The position numbers and the translations under genes are program-made. Of a stretch of DNA of 28,077 bases, positions 7,901 through 14,725 are shown one piece after another. The notes under the pieces were generated by a model. The model was given only the letters and a program-made list of their open reading frames with translations, did not search any database and was not told where the DNA came from. The stretch covers positions 1 to 28,077 of the forward strand of contig CAINUM010000022.1 of the NCBI GenBank assembly GCA_903853785.1, given 5' to 3'. Source of the DNA: Candidatus Magasanikiibacteriota bacterium. Its GTDB lineage: Bacteria; Patescibacteriota; Patescibacteriia; Magasanikbacterales; GWA2-37-8. How positions within the stretch are numbered: position 1 is the first letter of the stretch; each line of letters begins with the position of its first letter.

Positions 7901-8473
7901 TGTTAAAACACCTGTATCTGGATCAACATAATGATGACCTTGGGCTGGACCATTAATACCGTAAGCCCAATACAAACCTGTATTAAACCATTGAGGTGAG
8001 TTTGGAGCCACCATCTGGTTAATAATCATATATACCAACTCTTCGTAAAAAATTTGGGCATCTTTAGGACCTGCAAAATAACCATACTTTTCACCCCAAT
8101 ATCTCCAGGTACCAGCCAAACGATGAGCAACTTGTTTAACACTTTTTTCCGGTCCTAAAATTGGTGTGCGGTCTAGATTTAATCTTGGTAGACCATTATC
8201 ATCATATTGAGGAACACCGGCTTTGCGAAAATATTTTTGAGCTAAAATATCGGTAGCGACTTGTGACCATTGTTTTGGAACCTCAACGTCATTCATCTCA
8301 AAAATCAATTTACCACTTGGTTCACGAATAACCGAAGGGCGAATGATGTATGTAAACATATCGAATGGACTTACACCTTCTTTGGTGTAATGGCGATTAA
8401 ATCGCATAGCGTTTTCTGGGTAGAGAAAATCTTTATCTAACTTAAAAGTTTTGGTCGCAGTAGCAGTCTGCAT
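4949..8473 (-). CDS. nrdJ: Adenosylcobalamin-dependent (class II) ribonucleotide reductase
   Basis: 1174 residues. It makes deoxyribonucleotides using a cobalamin-generated thiyl radical. NPCSE at 412-416 gives the radical Cys414 and Glu416. Cys205 (HACFIQSV) and Cys425 (TACNLASVNL) are the expected substrate-reducing pair. The C-terminal part (about 930-1070) is the TSCPD-type domain (HPNVRSCTSIVDFVFRVLG), and the tail ends in a cysteine-rich ribbon (CPTCG, CYKC, CGSTTGC). Between catalytic core and TSCPD domain, about residues 857-900, there is a repetitive Lys/Glu/Val linker. The next gene is the adenosyltransferase that makes its cofactor. Transcription probably starts near 8557 from a good promoter, with two candidate NrdR boxes in the leader. 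No intein and no class I or III reductase is seen in the window. Confidence 0.97.
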   Translation of the reverse strand: MQTATATKTFKLDKDFLYPENAMRFNRHYTKEGVSPFDMFTYIIRPSVIREPSGKLIFEMNDVEVPKQWSQVATDILAQKYFRKAGVPQYDDNGLPRLNLDRTPILGPEKSVKQVAHRLAGTWRYWGEKYGYFAGPKDAQIFYEELVYMIINQMVAPNSPQWFNTGLYWAYGINGPAQGHHYVDPDTGVLTKSIDSYSHPQPHACFIQSVKDDLVNEGGIMDLWVREARLFKYGSGTGTNFSSLRGSGEKLSGGGQSSGLMSWLKIGDRAAGAIKSGGTTRRAAKMCVLNIDHPDIEEFVSWKVKEEDKVAALIAAGYEGGYEGEAYLTVSGQNSNNSVRISHDFMEAMVKDNGWDLRGRTDGLSIKKMKARDLWEKIAYAAWRCADPGLQFDTTINDWHTCIKSGRINASNPCSEYMFLDDTACNLASVNLAHYYDPETSTFDVNGFKYTTRVWTMVLEISILMAQFPSAEIAQNSYDFRTLGLGYANIGSLLMTAGVAYDSPEALAFAGTVTALMTAESYSTSAEMASYLGTFNKFNENRENMLRVMRNHRRAVFNAHEDEYEDLAVKPVGIDPQFAPAYLLAAARESWNRTLEMGEKYGFRNAQTTLLAPTGTIGLLMDCATTGVEPDFALVKFKKLAGGGYFKIVNESVPVALKTLGYKENEVVEIVDYLKGRATLVGSPVINQESLMAKGLSQEELDKIEKSLAGAFELKFALNSWTLGTDMLERLGFSSEQYLDANFNFLKALGFNDDEIEKANEYVCGAMAIEGAPHLKVEHYKVFDTANKNGKKGKRFIHYLGHIRMMAAVQPFLSGAISKTINMPNEATLEDVKIAYMASWKLGLKANAIYRDGCKMSQPLASKSETKKEEEKVEVKIEVEKLEEKVEVKAEIKVEEKSVKTFSLSNQEQTIINQLVGEDQAQVTYAHDGSTQGTKIYIHGEQRRMPYKRSGMTIKAKVAGQKIFLRTGEYPDGRLGEVFIDMYREGAAFRSMLNLFAISISTGLQYGIPLEEYVDKFTFTRFEPAGMTDHPNVRSCTSIVDFVFRVLGMEYLGRTDFVQVKPTGIQKNRVQQLEKLLAEARGQKSMSFDDAADEVEKEKLALREEILDEDEEEEGLITLTKLEKKAELVATTGADQMLSGMMGDAPPCPTCGHITIRSGSCYKCLNCGSTTGCS

Positions 8474-8496
8474 ATTAAAGATAGTTAAAGTTAAAT

Positions 8497-8544
8497 ATAC
8501 TACTGATTGTGCTTAAATTTATTTTTGTACACAACATATAGTAT
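8497..8544 (-). promoter_or_regulatory. Candidate tandem NrdR boxes in the nrdJ leader
   Basis: The plus-strand 16-mer at 8529-8544, ACACAACATATAGTAT, agrees at 14 of 16 positions with the NrdR consensus acaCwAtATaTwgtgt. A weaker copy at 8497-8512, ATACTACTGATTGTGC, agrees at 11 of 16. Their starts are 32 bp apart, the three-helical-turn spacing known for NrdR box pairs. Both lie downstream of the predicted start. NrdR represses ribonucleotide reductase genes when dATP is plentiful; no nrdR gene is in this window. Confidence 0.6.
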
Positions 8545-8563
8545 TACCCTCTTGAGCCTGCTT

Positions 8564-8592
8564 ATTATACCACATCACAAAATGCCTGCCAA
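8564..8592 (-). promoter_or_regulatory. Promoter of nrdJ with extended -10
   Basis: Minus strand TTGGCA (8592-8587), a 17-nt spacer and TATAAT (8569-8564) preceded by TGG, i.e. a TGnTATAAT extended -10. The predicted start near 8557 leaves an 84-nt leader that contains the NrdR-like boxes. Confidence 0.75.
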
Positions 8593-8613
8593 ATAGGCCA
8601 GATCTAAACAAAA

Positions 8614-8633
8614 AACTCATGTTATCATGAGTT
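8614..8633 (-). terminator. Terminator of the 158-residue coiled-coil gene
   Basis: A perfect 8-bp hairpin AACTCATG / CATGAGTT with a 4-nt loop, followed on the minus strand by TTTTG. It separates the coiled-coil gene from the nrdJ promoter. Confidence 0.75.
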
Positions 8634-8669
8634 ATCCACAAACCATTAACTTACTGTGCACCTCTACCA

Positions 8670-9146
8670 CTAATCTTGCTTTAAATTTAACCCAGAAAAA
8701 AAATCATCGGCCTGTTTTTGAGCCTCAACTAGAACCTCCTGCGGAGTAATATGTTTATTATTCTTTACAATTTCTTTTTCTATTTCAACAATCAACGCCA
8801 GTCGCAAGTCGCCCAATTCACCGCGTAAGTTTTCCAAGCGTTTTTTTAATGCATCAACATTTTTTTGATCAGTTTGGACCGAAGGAATTGATCCGTTGTT
8901 ATTTATTTGTAGTTGAGCACGAATGGCCTGCACAGTTTTAACTACCTGTGCCATGTTGGCCATAATGTTTTGCATTTGCTTTTGTGTATTTTGAACTTCT
9001 TTACTCACAACTTCAGCACGCTCACGAGCAGCCGCTTTTTTTTCCTGCTCATCAGGTGCTTTTTCTTTATTTTCCATTCTCATTTCGCGCCCTTCAGCTG
9101 CATTGCGACCACGCCATTCAGTATTTGATTTTTGAAACTCAGACAT
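8670..9146 (-). CDS. Hypothetical coiled-coil protein
   Basis: 158 residues from the ATG at 9146 (MSEFQKSNTEWRG). An upstream in-frame start would lie inside the shared promoter with ruvB, so the shorter form is preferred. The N-terminal 45 residues are strongly charged (Arg, Glu, Lys). Residues 45-85 and 100-140 are helical with heptad-like hydrophobics, separated by an Asn/Gly/Ser-rich turn (INNNGSIPS). There is no signal peptide or membrane segment. It is monocistronic, with a good terminator, and divergent from ruvB with only 40 bp between starts. I do not recognise the family; a structural or scaffolding coiled coil is all that can be said. Confidence 0.65.
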   Translation of the reverse strand: MSEFQKSNTEWRGRNAAEGREMRMENKEKAPDEQEKKAAARERAEVVSKEVQNTQKQMQNIMANMAQVVKTVQAIRAQLQINNNGSIPSVQTDQKNVDALKKRLENLRGELGDLRLALIVEIEKEIVKNNKHITPQEVLVEAQKQADDFFSGLNLKQD

Positions 9147-9147
9147 A

Positions 9148-9177
9148 TTGGACTTTAAATTAGCAATTAAGTATAAT
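9148..9177 (+). promoter_or_regulatory. Promoter of ruvB giving a near-leaderless mRNA
   Basis: TTGGAC (9148-9153), an 18-nt spacer and TATAAT (9172-9177). Only 9 nt separate the -10 from the ATG at 9187, so transcription should begin within a few bases of the start codon. Confidence 0.6.
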
Positions 9178-9186
9178 ATTATCATT

Positions 9187-10218
9187 ATGACTGAAGAAAA
9201 TCAAACTGAAAATAGATTAGTAACCTCTGAAAGCACTACCGATGAAAATGTTTTGGAAGTAACTTTGCGACCAGAACTTTTGTCTGATTTTGTAGGTCAA
9301 ACACAAATTAAAAAAAATTTGGATGTTTCTATTGGTGCGGCCAAATCTCGCAATGACATCTTGGAACATGTTTTGTTGTATGGAAATCCAGGTCTGGGAA
9401 AAACGACTTTAGCCCATATTATCGCTCGTGAAATGGGTGGAAATATAAAAGTAACTTCTGGCCCAGTTTTAGAAAAAGTTGGCGATCTTGCTGCTATATT
9501 ATCAAACTTACAACGTGGTGACATATTATTTATTGATGAAATACACCGAATAAATAAAACAATCGCTGAAGTCCTTTACCCTGCACTAGAAGATTACGCC
9601 CTAGATATTATCATCGGACAAGGACCGGCCGCACGCACTATTCGCATGCCACTAGAAAAATTTACATTAATTGGTGCTACAACAAAAATGAGTTTATTGC
9701 CTGGACCATTACGCGATCGTTTTGGACATATTTTTCATTTAAATTTTTACGAGCATAGTGATATTGAAACTATTGTAAACCGTAATGCAACTCTTTTAAA
9801 AACTAAATTAGAACCTGATGGTTCAATTTTAATTGCCCAACGCGCACGTCGCACACCGCGTATTGCAAACAGATTGTTGAAACGTGCTCGAGATTTTGCA
9901 CAAGTCAACAACCAAGAATCAATTAATAAAAAAACTGTTAGCGACACAATGGCCATGTTGGCAATTGATGAATTTGGATTAGATGAAATAGACAGACTTC
10001 TACTCACAACCATGATTGAAAAATTTAATGGCGGTCCAGTAGGACTCAACACATTAGCTGCGGCAGTGGCAGAAGAAATGGATACAATTGAGGATATATA
10101 TGAACCATTTTTATTACAAATCGGATTTTTAGAACGCACGCCGAGAGGTCGCAAGGCTACACCAGCCGCATATGCCCATTTGGGTTTTGATCAAATTAAA
10201 AATCAAACTTTATTATAA
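9187..10218 (+). CDS. ruvB: Holliday junction branch migration helicase RuvB
   Basis: 343 residues from the ATG at 9187; an in-frame TTG at 9148 would extend it through the promoter and is rejected. RuvB is the hexameric AAA+ motor that drives branch migration with RuvA. Visible are Walker A GNPGLGKT (66-73), Walker B ILFIDEIH, sensor 1 GATTK (163-167), the arginine finger in GPLRDRFG (173-180), and the C-terminal winged helix ending LERTPRGRKATPAAYAHLG. The length is normal for the family. It starts a plus-strand run with two small membrane-protein genes 5 nt and 5 nt apart. ruvA and ruvC are not in the window. Confidence 0.98.
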   Translation: MTEENQTENRLVTSESTTDENVLEVTLRPELLSDFVGQTQIKKNLDVSIGAAKSRNDILEHVLLYGNPGLGKTTLAHIIAREMGGNIKVTSGPVLEKVGDLAAILSNLQRGDILFIDEIHRINKTIAEVLYPALEDYALDIIIGQGPAARTIRMPLEKFTLIGATTKMSLLPGPLRDRFGHIFHLNFYEHSDIETIVNRNATLLKTKLEPDGSILIAQRARRTPRIANRLLKRARDFAQVNNQESINKKTVSDTMAMLAIDEFGLDEIDRLLLTTMIEKFNGGPVGLNTLAAAVAEEMDTIEDIYEPFLLQIGFLERTPRGRKATPAAYAHLGFDQIKNQTLL

Positions 10219-10223
10219 AACTT

Positions 10224-10493
10224 ATGTTTACAATTCCGCTTTATGTTATTTTATTTATCTATCTTGCCTATCTAATAATTGTGGCTGGCTTTACTTATGT
10301 AAATTTTTCTCACTTATTTCATAGTGGGGCTATTACTATAGTTAGTTTTTCAGTAACAGTATTAGTCGGATTTTTAGCGGTAATTATTGCATATGTTTCT
10401 TTTGTTTCATTAATCGGGGTAGACTGGCAACAACCACTAACTCTTTGGAATAATGAATGGATTTCCAACGCTTTGAATTCCTCTAACTTTTAA
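10224..10493 (+). CDS. Small membrane protein, two transmembrane segments
   Basis: 89 residues. Two clear hydrophobic spans (about 5-26 and 36-63) joined by a short polar turn, then a Trp- and Asn-rich soluble tail (VDWQQPLTLWNNEW). The gene starts 5 nt after ruvB and ends 5 nt before the PH-domain gene, so the three are very probably cotranscribed. I do not recognise the family. It may be a partner of the membrane PH-domain protein. Confidence 0.7.
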   Translation: MFTIPLYVILFIYLAYLIIVAGFTYVNFSHLFHSGAITIVSFSVTVLVGFLAVIIAYVSFVSLIGVDWQQPLTLWNNEWISNALNSSNF

Positions 10494-10498
10494 ATAAT

Positions 10499-11032
10499 AT
10501 GATTTTAGATTCAGTTATAAAAATTAAAAGCTACGAAAAAATTGTTCATGTTTTGAGAAGACACGGTATAACTTTTTTTCCGTATATAGTTATTTTTTTA
10601 GCGATTTTACTTATTCCAATCGCTGTATATTATTTATTTACTTCAGCATTTATAGGAATAATGCAAAACCCTGCCACACTACCACTAATAATAATTGTTG
10701 CTAGCGCTTATTATATGTCGACCGTTTTGTTTTTTTATTCTTTTTTTACAGAATTTTATTTAGACGCCTGGATCATTACGAATGATCGCTTGGTAGATGT
10801 TCGTCAAATATCTTTATTTTCACGTACAGTTGCCGAAGTAGATCTTTATCAAATTCAAGATATTTCTTCCGAGATCCACGGTTTCTTTCCCACAATATTT
10901 AACTATGGAAATATTTATCTTCAAACAGCGGGGCCTGTTCCAAAGTTTATTATTCACAACGTTCATCGACCTGATAAATTACGCGAAACAATTATTGAGT
11001 TGGCTTCTGAAGACAAAAAACACCATACTTAA
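10499..11032 (+). CDS. Membrane protein with bacterial PH domain (bPH_2/YdbT-like)
   Basis: 177 residues. Two transmembrane helices (about 26-52 and 60-85) are followed by a bPH_2-type domain (about 90-170), recognisable from AWIITNDRLVDVRQ, the following SLFSRTVAEVDLYQIQDIS and GNIYLQTAG. This family has two membrane helices before a small beta-rich domain on the cytoplasmic side. Its molecular function is not established. It is the last gene of the ruvB run and ends just before a strong bidirectional terminator shared with the convergent SpoIID-like gene. Confidence 0.85.
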   Translation: MILDSVIKIKSYEKIVHVLRRHGITFFPYIVIFLAILLIPIAVYYLFTSAFIGIMQNPATLPLIIIVASAYYMSTVLFFYSFFTEFYLDAWIITNDRLVDVRQISLFSRTVAEVDLYQIQDISSEIHGFFPTIFNYGNIYLQTAGPVPKFIIHNVHRPDKLRETIIELASEDKKHHT

Positions 11033-11035
11033 AAA

Positions 11036-11078
11036 TTAATTAAAAAACCACCATATGATTTGGTGGTTTTTTAATTAA
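11036..11078. terminator. Bidirectional terminator between convergent genes
   Basis: A perfect 17-bp inverted repeat (11036-11052 with 11062-11078) around a 9-nt loop. The core is ACCACC/GGTGGT with A and T runs on either side, so it works both ways: for the PH-domain gene (plus) and the SpoIID-like gene (minus), whose stop codon lies inside the right arm. Confidence 0.85.
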
Positions 11079-12127
11079 TAAATTTTTTCTACTTCTGTTC
11101 CACTATAATAATATTTTAAAAGTTGAACATATACCCAATCATCTTTAGTTGCTCTCATCAGCGCATCATGAGTACTCATCCCAACCCCATGACCATACAT
11201 TTTTTTGTATTTATCATAAATACATTTTACACTCACCAACCAAGGACGATCATTTTTACCATTATAATTTTTCCAGGTCTTGGTAGACCCGTTGGTGTGA
11301 GTAAAATATGGAGTAGTCACCACACTGCCGTCGTAAGTTACCATTTCCCCTGCTGTTTCCTGAGCAAATTGAGCTACACGTGGCATTATAATTTCTGAAT
11401 TATAGCCTAAATACAGTTGATCTTGGGTGGAAGCATAAACATCAAACAGTCTTTTTTCAGTTGGTGGTAAGAAACTTATATTCTTATATGCGTAACTTCG
11501 AGCTGCCACTAACACTGCTTTCATATATCCTTCGGCCGAGTTGTTGTCCGTTTCGGCTATCCCCTTCATATAATCTTCCAGTGGTAACTCATTAATTAAA
11601 AATGGTATTTTACTTTTAATTCCATACCGATATTCAAAAATACCACGATATGTGCAAAAAACTGCCTTGCGACCAGTTACAGTTCGTTTGCATCCAACAA
11701 TTTCAAACACACCGCCGGCTTCTACCGGTTCCAGTCTCCAAAAATTATCACTAACTAGGTCTATGTTTTTGCTGGTTAGGTAATATTTCCCTTTTTTATA
11801 GCTAATCCTACACTCTTCACCCGCCGCTATCAAACCAACAACCTCACTACCACTATAAATAGTGTAATCAACTCCGGATTTAAATTTTATCATATCTTTG
11901 GTACTCATCAGATCAACCCTAATTGAAGATTGTTCTAAGAGCTCACGATCTGTTTTTACTTCAAAACTAACCACATCAGTTGAGGTTCTGTTTTCTAAAG
12001 TACTAGTGGTATTAAACAAACCAATTGTTGAGGTTGTTTCTATTCTGCTGGTAACAAAATTTTCTTCGGCAAAAGCCGGTAGAACAAAAAAGAAACTTAT
12101 TGCTAAAATTATAATATATTTTTTCAT
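11075..12127 (-). CDS. Secreted SpoIID/LytB-domain protein
   Basis: 350 residues with a signal peptide (MKKYIIILAISFFFVLPAFA, cleavage after AFA). The SpoIID/LytB domain is at about 160-345: LPLEDYMKGIAETDN with the candidate catalytic Glu192, AVLVAARSYA (204-213), YFTHTNGSTKTW (274-285) and GHGVGMS (312-318). In endospore formers SpoIID is a lytic transglycosylase that cuts peptidoglycan stripped of stem peptides; homologues in non-sporulating bacteria are taken to be wall-remodelling enzymes. Residues 80-150 form an N-terminal beta-rich region. The gene is monocistronic, divergent from the flippase gene, with an extended -10 promoter in the 63-bp gap. The family is sure; its role in a non-sporulator is inferred. 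Confidence 0.9.
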   Translation of the reverse strand: MKKYIIILAISFFFVLPAFAEENFVTSRIETTSTIGLFNTTSTLENRTSTDVVSFEVKTDRELLEQSSIRVDLMSTKDMIKFKSGVDYTIYSGSEVVGLIAAGEECRISYKKGKYYLTSKNIDLVSDNFWRLEPVEAGGVFEIVGCKRTVTGRKAVFCTYRGIFEYRYGIKSKIPFLINELPLEDYMKGIAETDNNSAEGYMKAVLVAARSYAYKNISFLPPTEKRLFDVYASTQDQLYLGYNSEIIMPRVAQFAQETAGEMVTYDGSVVTTPYFTHTNGSTKTWKNYNGKNDRPWLVSVKCIYDKYKKMYGHGVGMSTHDALMRATKDDWVYVQLLKYYYSGTEVEKIY

Positions 12128-12136
12128 ATAAAATTA

Positions 12137-12165
12137 ATTATATCATCAATTGTAAAGCCGGACAA
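12137..12165 (-). promoter_or_regulatory. Promoter of the SpoIID-like gene
   Basis: Minus strand TTGTCC (12165-12160), a 17-nt spacer and TATAAT (12142-12137), preceded by TGA (extended -10). It overlaps the oppositely directed flippase promoter, so the two genes may compete for polymerase. Confidence 0.65.
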
Positions 12166-12178
12166 CGCATGTTATACT
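12150..12178 (+). promoter_or_regulatory. Promoter of the flippase gene
   Basis: TTGTAA (12150-12155), a 17-nt spacer and TATACT (12173-12178), 12 nt before the ATG, so the leader is only about 6 nt. Confidence 0.6.
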
Positions 12179-12190
12179 AAAAGCAAATTT

Positions 12191-13603
12191 ATGACCTTAA
12201 AAAGAAAGATCGCACACAACACAATCGTTCAACTAGCTGGTAAATCTATCAGTACCGTATTGGGATTGATAACTATTTTTTTAGTTATTCGCAGTCTTGG
12301 TGCTGAAAAATTTGGTTGGTACACTACGGCTATTGGTTTTTTACAATTTGTTGGAATTTTTAGTGATTTTGGTTTTACCATCACCACCGCAAACTTACTT
12401 TCTGAACCAAAATTTGATAAACAAAAACTTTTAAACAATTTATTTACGCTTAGAATAATTACGGCTGCTCTGTTTCAGGGTATTGCACCCTTGTTATTTT
12501 TATTATTTCCATATCCAATAGAAGTAAAAATAGCCGTAGCAATCACCTCTCTTTCGTTTTTTGCAATTAGTATAAATCACGTATTCATCGGGTATTTTCA
12601 AACTCATCTAAAAGCTCAAATAATTACCGTTGGTGAACTGATCGGTCGCAGTGTTTTGTTGATAGGTGTTATTTTGTTAACAAAAATTCAAGCTGCATTT
12701 TTGCCGTTCATGATTATTTTAACTAGCGCATCTATAATCAATGCCTTATATTTGTTTTATAGAATGCCAAAAGTTCATTTTGAATTTGACCGTGAAATTT
12801 TAAAAGCAGTTTTCCAAAAGATTTACCCAACTGCACTTTGCATTATTTTCAACTCATTTTATTTACAGGGTGACCGTGTAATCCTCCCTCTCTTTACTGT
12901 TCAATCTCAGGTTGGTTTTTATGGGGCTGCATATCGAGTATTAGATGTAATTGTTCAAATAGCAGCCTTGACCATGGGAATCTTGTCACCACTTTTAGTA
13001 TATTTTTATTCAAGAGACCAACACACTGAATTCAAAAAACACCTTCAGATGTCTTTTGATCTGATGGCTCTATTACTTATTCCAATGATGATCGGCGCCA
13101 GTGCTTTGGCCGAACCGATTATGCGTTTTGTCGGTGGTGACGAGTTCGTTGGTTCAGGCAAAATTTTAACTTGGCTTAGCTGGACGGTTTTGGGTATATG
13201 TATGGGGATCGTCTACGGCTATACGGCTTTGGCGATTAATAAACAAAAGCAAGCTGTTTGGATATATTTATCTGATGCAATTATTAGTGTGGTTGGATAT
13301 TTTATTTTCATACCTCGTTTTGGAATATATGGGGCAGCCGGAGTAACTATTTTTTCTGAAATTTATGCCGGAACTATGCTGATGTGGTTGGTGTATAAAA
13401 ATACTGACTTCACCCCAAAATTCAAATCTGTAATTAAAATATTATTATCTGGTCTTATTATGTATTTATGTATTAAATATATAAAACTTCCCCATGTATT
13501 ATTATCTATTGCGCTGGGCGGCATTGTATATTTAATTTCAATTTTATTATTTAAGGTCGTTTCTAAAGAAACTATTAGAGAATTACTTCAATTTAAAAAT
13601 TGA
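12191..13603 (+). CDS. Polysaccharide flippase (Wzx/MOP superfamily)
   Basis: 470 residues with about 12-14 hydrophobic helices spread along the whole length. The start (NTIVQLAGKSISTVLGLITIFLVIRSLGAEKFGWYTTA) is typical of the polysaccharide biosynthesis protein/Wzx family of lipid-linked oligosaccharide flippases, as is FYGAAYRVLDVI in the middle. It should move an undecaprenyl-linked glycan across the cytoplasmic membrane. The downstream glycosyltransferase fits a surface glycan role; MurJ is less likely given the motif pattern. The gene ends in TGA, and a probable promoter for the next gene overlaps this stop. Confidence 0.88.
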   Translation: MTLKRKIAHNTIVQLAGKSISTVLGLITIFLVIRSLGAEKFGWYTTAIGFLQFVGIFSDFGFTITTANLLSEPKFDKQKLLNNLFTLRIITAALFQGIAPLLFLLFPYPIEVKIAVAITSLSFFAISINHVFIGYFQTHLKAQIITVGELIGRSVLLIGVILLTKIQAAFLPFMIILTSASIINALYLFYRMPKVHFEFDREILKAVFQKIYPTALCIIFNSFYLQGDRVILPLFTVQSQVGFYGAAYRVLDVIVQIAALTMGILSPLLVYFYSRDQHTEFKKHLQMSFDLMALLLIPMMIGASALAEPIMRFVGGDEFVGSGKILTWLSWTVLGICMGIVYGYTALAINKQKQAVWIYLSDAIISVVGYFIFIPRFGIYGAAGVTIFSEIYAGTMLMWLVYKNTDFTPKFKSVIKILLSGLIMYLCIKYIKLPHVLLSIALGGIVYLISILLFKVVSKETIRELLQFKN

Positions 13604-13628
13604 AATAATAATTATTTTTTGATAAAAT
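13600..13628 (+). promoter_or_regulatory. Possible promoter of the AI-2E family gene
   Basis: TTGAAA (13600-13605), a 17-nt spacer and TAAAAT (13623-13628), overlapping the flippase stop codon. The AT-rich background makes this a weaker call. Confidence 0.45.
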
Positions 13629-13654
13629 AGAATAAATAAATATAAACAACTTTT

Positions 13655-14713
13655 ATGAACTTCAGCAAAATGCGTCATTTTATATTCTTCGTTTTACTAG
13701 CATCCGTTACGGCTGCCTTTTTCACTACCATGAAACCGTTTTTCTACCCATTATTTTGGGCGGCTATATTAGCAAGTACTTTTTACCCATTGTACAAATG
13801 GATAAATAAAAAATTAGGTGTTCCAAACCTTAGTTCAACCATCACACTTACATTTATTTTTATTATCATCGTATTGCCAATGATCGGCCTTAGCACCTTA
13901 GTCATAAAACAGGCTTTAGAAATCTACAATACCAACAGCTCTAAAGGTGTAGAGATAAGTCAGGGCCTAAACAGCGTGTTGGATTGGGTCAAACAAAATC
14001 CCTACACTAATCAATTTAATATAGACCAGTCATTTTTAACCACCAAAATAGTTGATTTATATCAATCTGTTACAAATTTTCTTTTGGAGAGCGCAAAAGT
14101 TATTACTCAAAATTCTATCGTATTTACAGTGATGTTTTTTATAATGTTTTATGCATTATTTTTCTTTATTAGAGATGGCGAAAAGTTGTTGATCGAATTA
14201 ATGCATCTATGCCCACTGGGCGACCGATATGAAAAATTGCTTTATCAAAAATTCACATCTACTGTTCGCGCCACGATTAAAGGCAGTATTATTATTGGCT
14301 TGATTCAAGGGGGCCTTGGTTGGGCCATGTTTTCGATTGCTGGAGTACAAGGATCTATGATCTGGGGATTGTTAATGGTATTACTTGCAACCATTCCTGG
14401 TTTAGGTTGTTATTTTGTATGGCTTCCAGTTGCGATCATAGAACTATTTACTGGTCACATCACCGCTGGCATAGGAATGATTTTATTTGGTTCACTATTT
14501 ATTGGTACTATTGATAATTTAATCAGGCCAATCTTGGTTGGAAAAGATTCTGAAATGCACCCTCTGTTAGTATTGTTTTCAACTTTAGGTGGTATCGTAA
14601 CTTTTGGAATATCTGGTTTTATTATCGGGCCAGTTATCGCTTCTTTGTTCTTGTCGTTTTGGGAAATGTATGATGAATATTACAAACAGGATTTAGACAA
14701 CAACAGCAAATAA
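13655..14713 (+). CDS. AI-2E family (PerM/YtvI-type) membrane transporter
   Basis: 352 residues. The hydrophobic layout is that of the AI-2E transporter family: a helical pair at about 8-35, a third near 60-80, a long extracytoplasmic amphipathic stretch (about 90-145), then a block of helices from about 150 to the end, with the conserved GxxDNLIRPILVGK-type motif (GTIDNLIRPILVGKDSEMHPLLVLFS). Family members have been linked to export of autoinducer-2 or to sodium-dependent transport, so the substrate is open. It lies 51 nt after the flippase and 12 nt before the glycosyltransferase. Confidence 0.9.
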   Translation: MNFSKMRHFIFFVLLASVTAAFFTTMKPFFYPLFWAAILASTFYPLYKWINKKLGVPNLSSTITLTFIFIIIVLPMIGLSTLVIKQALEIYNTNSSKGVEISQGLNSVLDWVKQNPYTNQFNIDQSFLTTKIVDLYQSVTNFLLESAKVITQNSIVFTVMFFIMFYALFFFIRDGEKLLIELMHLCPLGDRYEKLLYQKFTSTVRATIKGSIIIGLIQGGLGWAMFSIAGVQGSMIWGLLMVLLATIPGLGCYFVWLPVAIIELFTGHITAGIGMILFGSLFIGTIDNLIRPILVGKDSEMHPLLVLFSTLGGIVTFGISGFIIGPVIASLFLSFWEMYDEYYKQDLDNNSK

Positions 14714-14725
14714 TAACAACTTTTA

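Noticed and set aside
4949..8473. Possible intein or frameshift in nrdJ because of its length.
   Set aside because: The extra length comes from the C-terminal TSCPD domain, the charged linker and the cysteine ribbon; no intein blocks are seen and the frame is unbroken.
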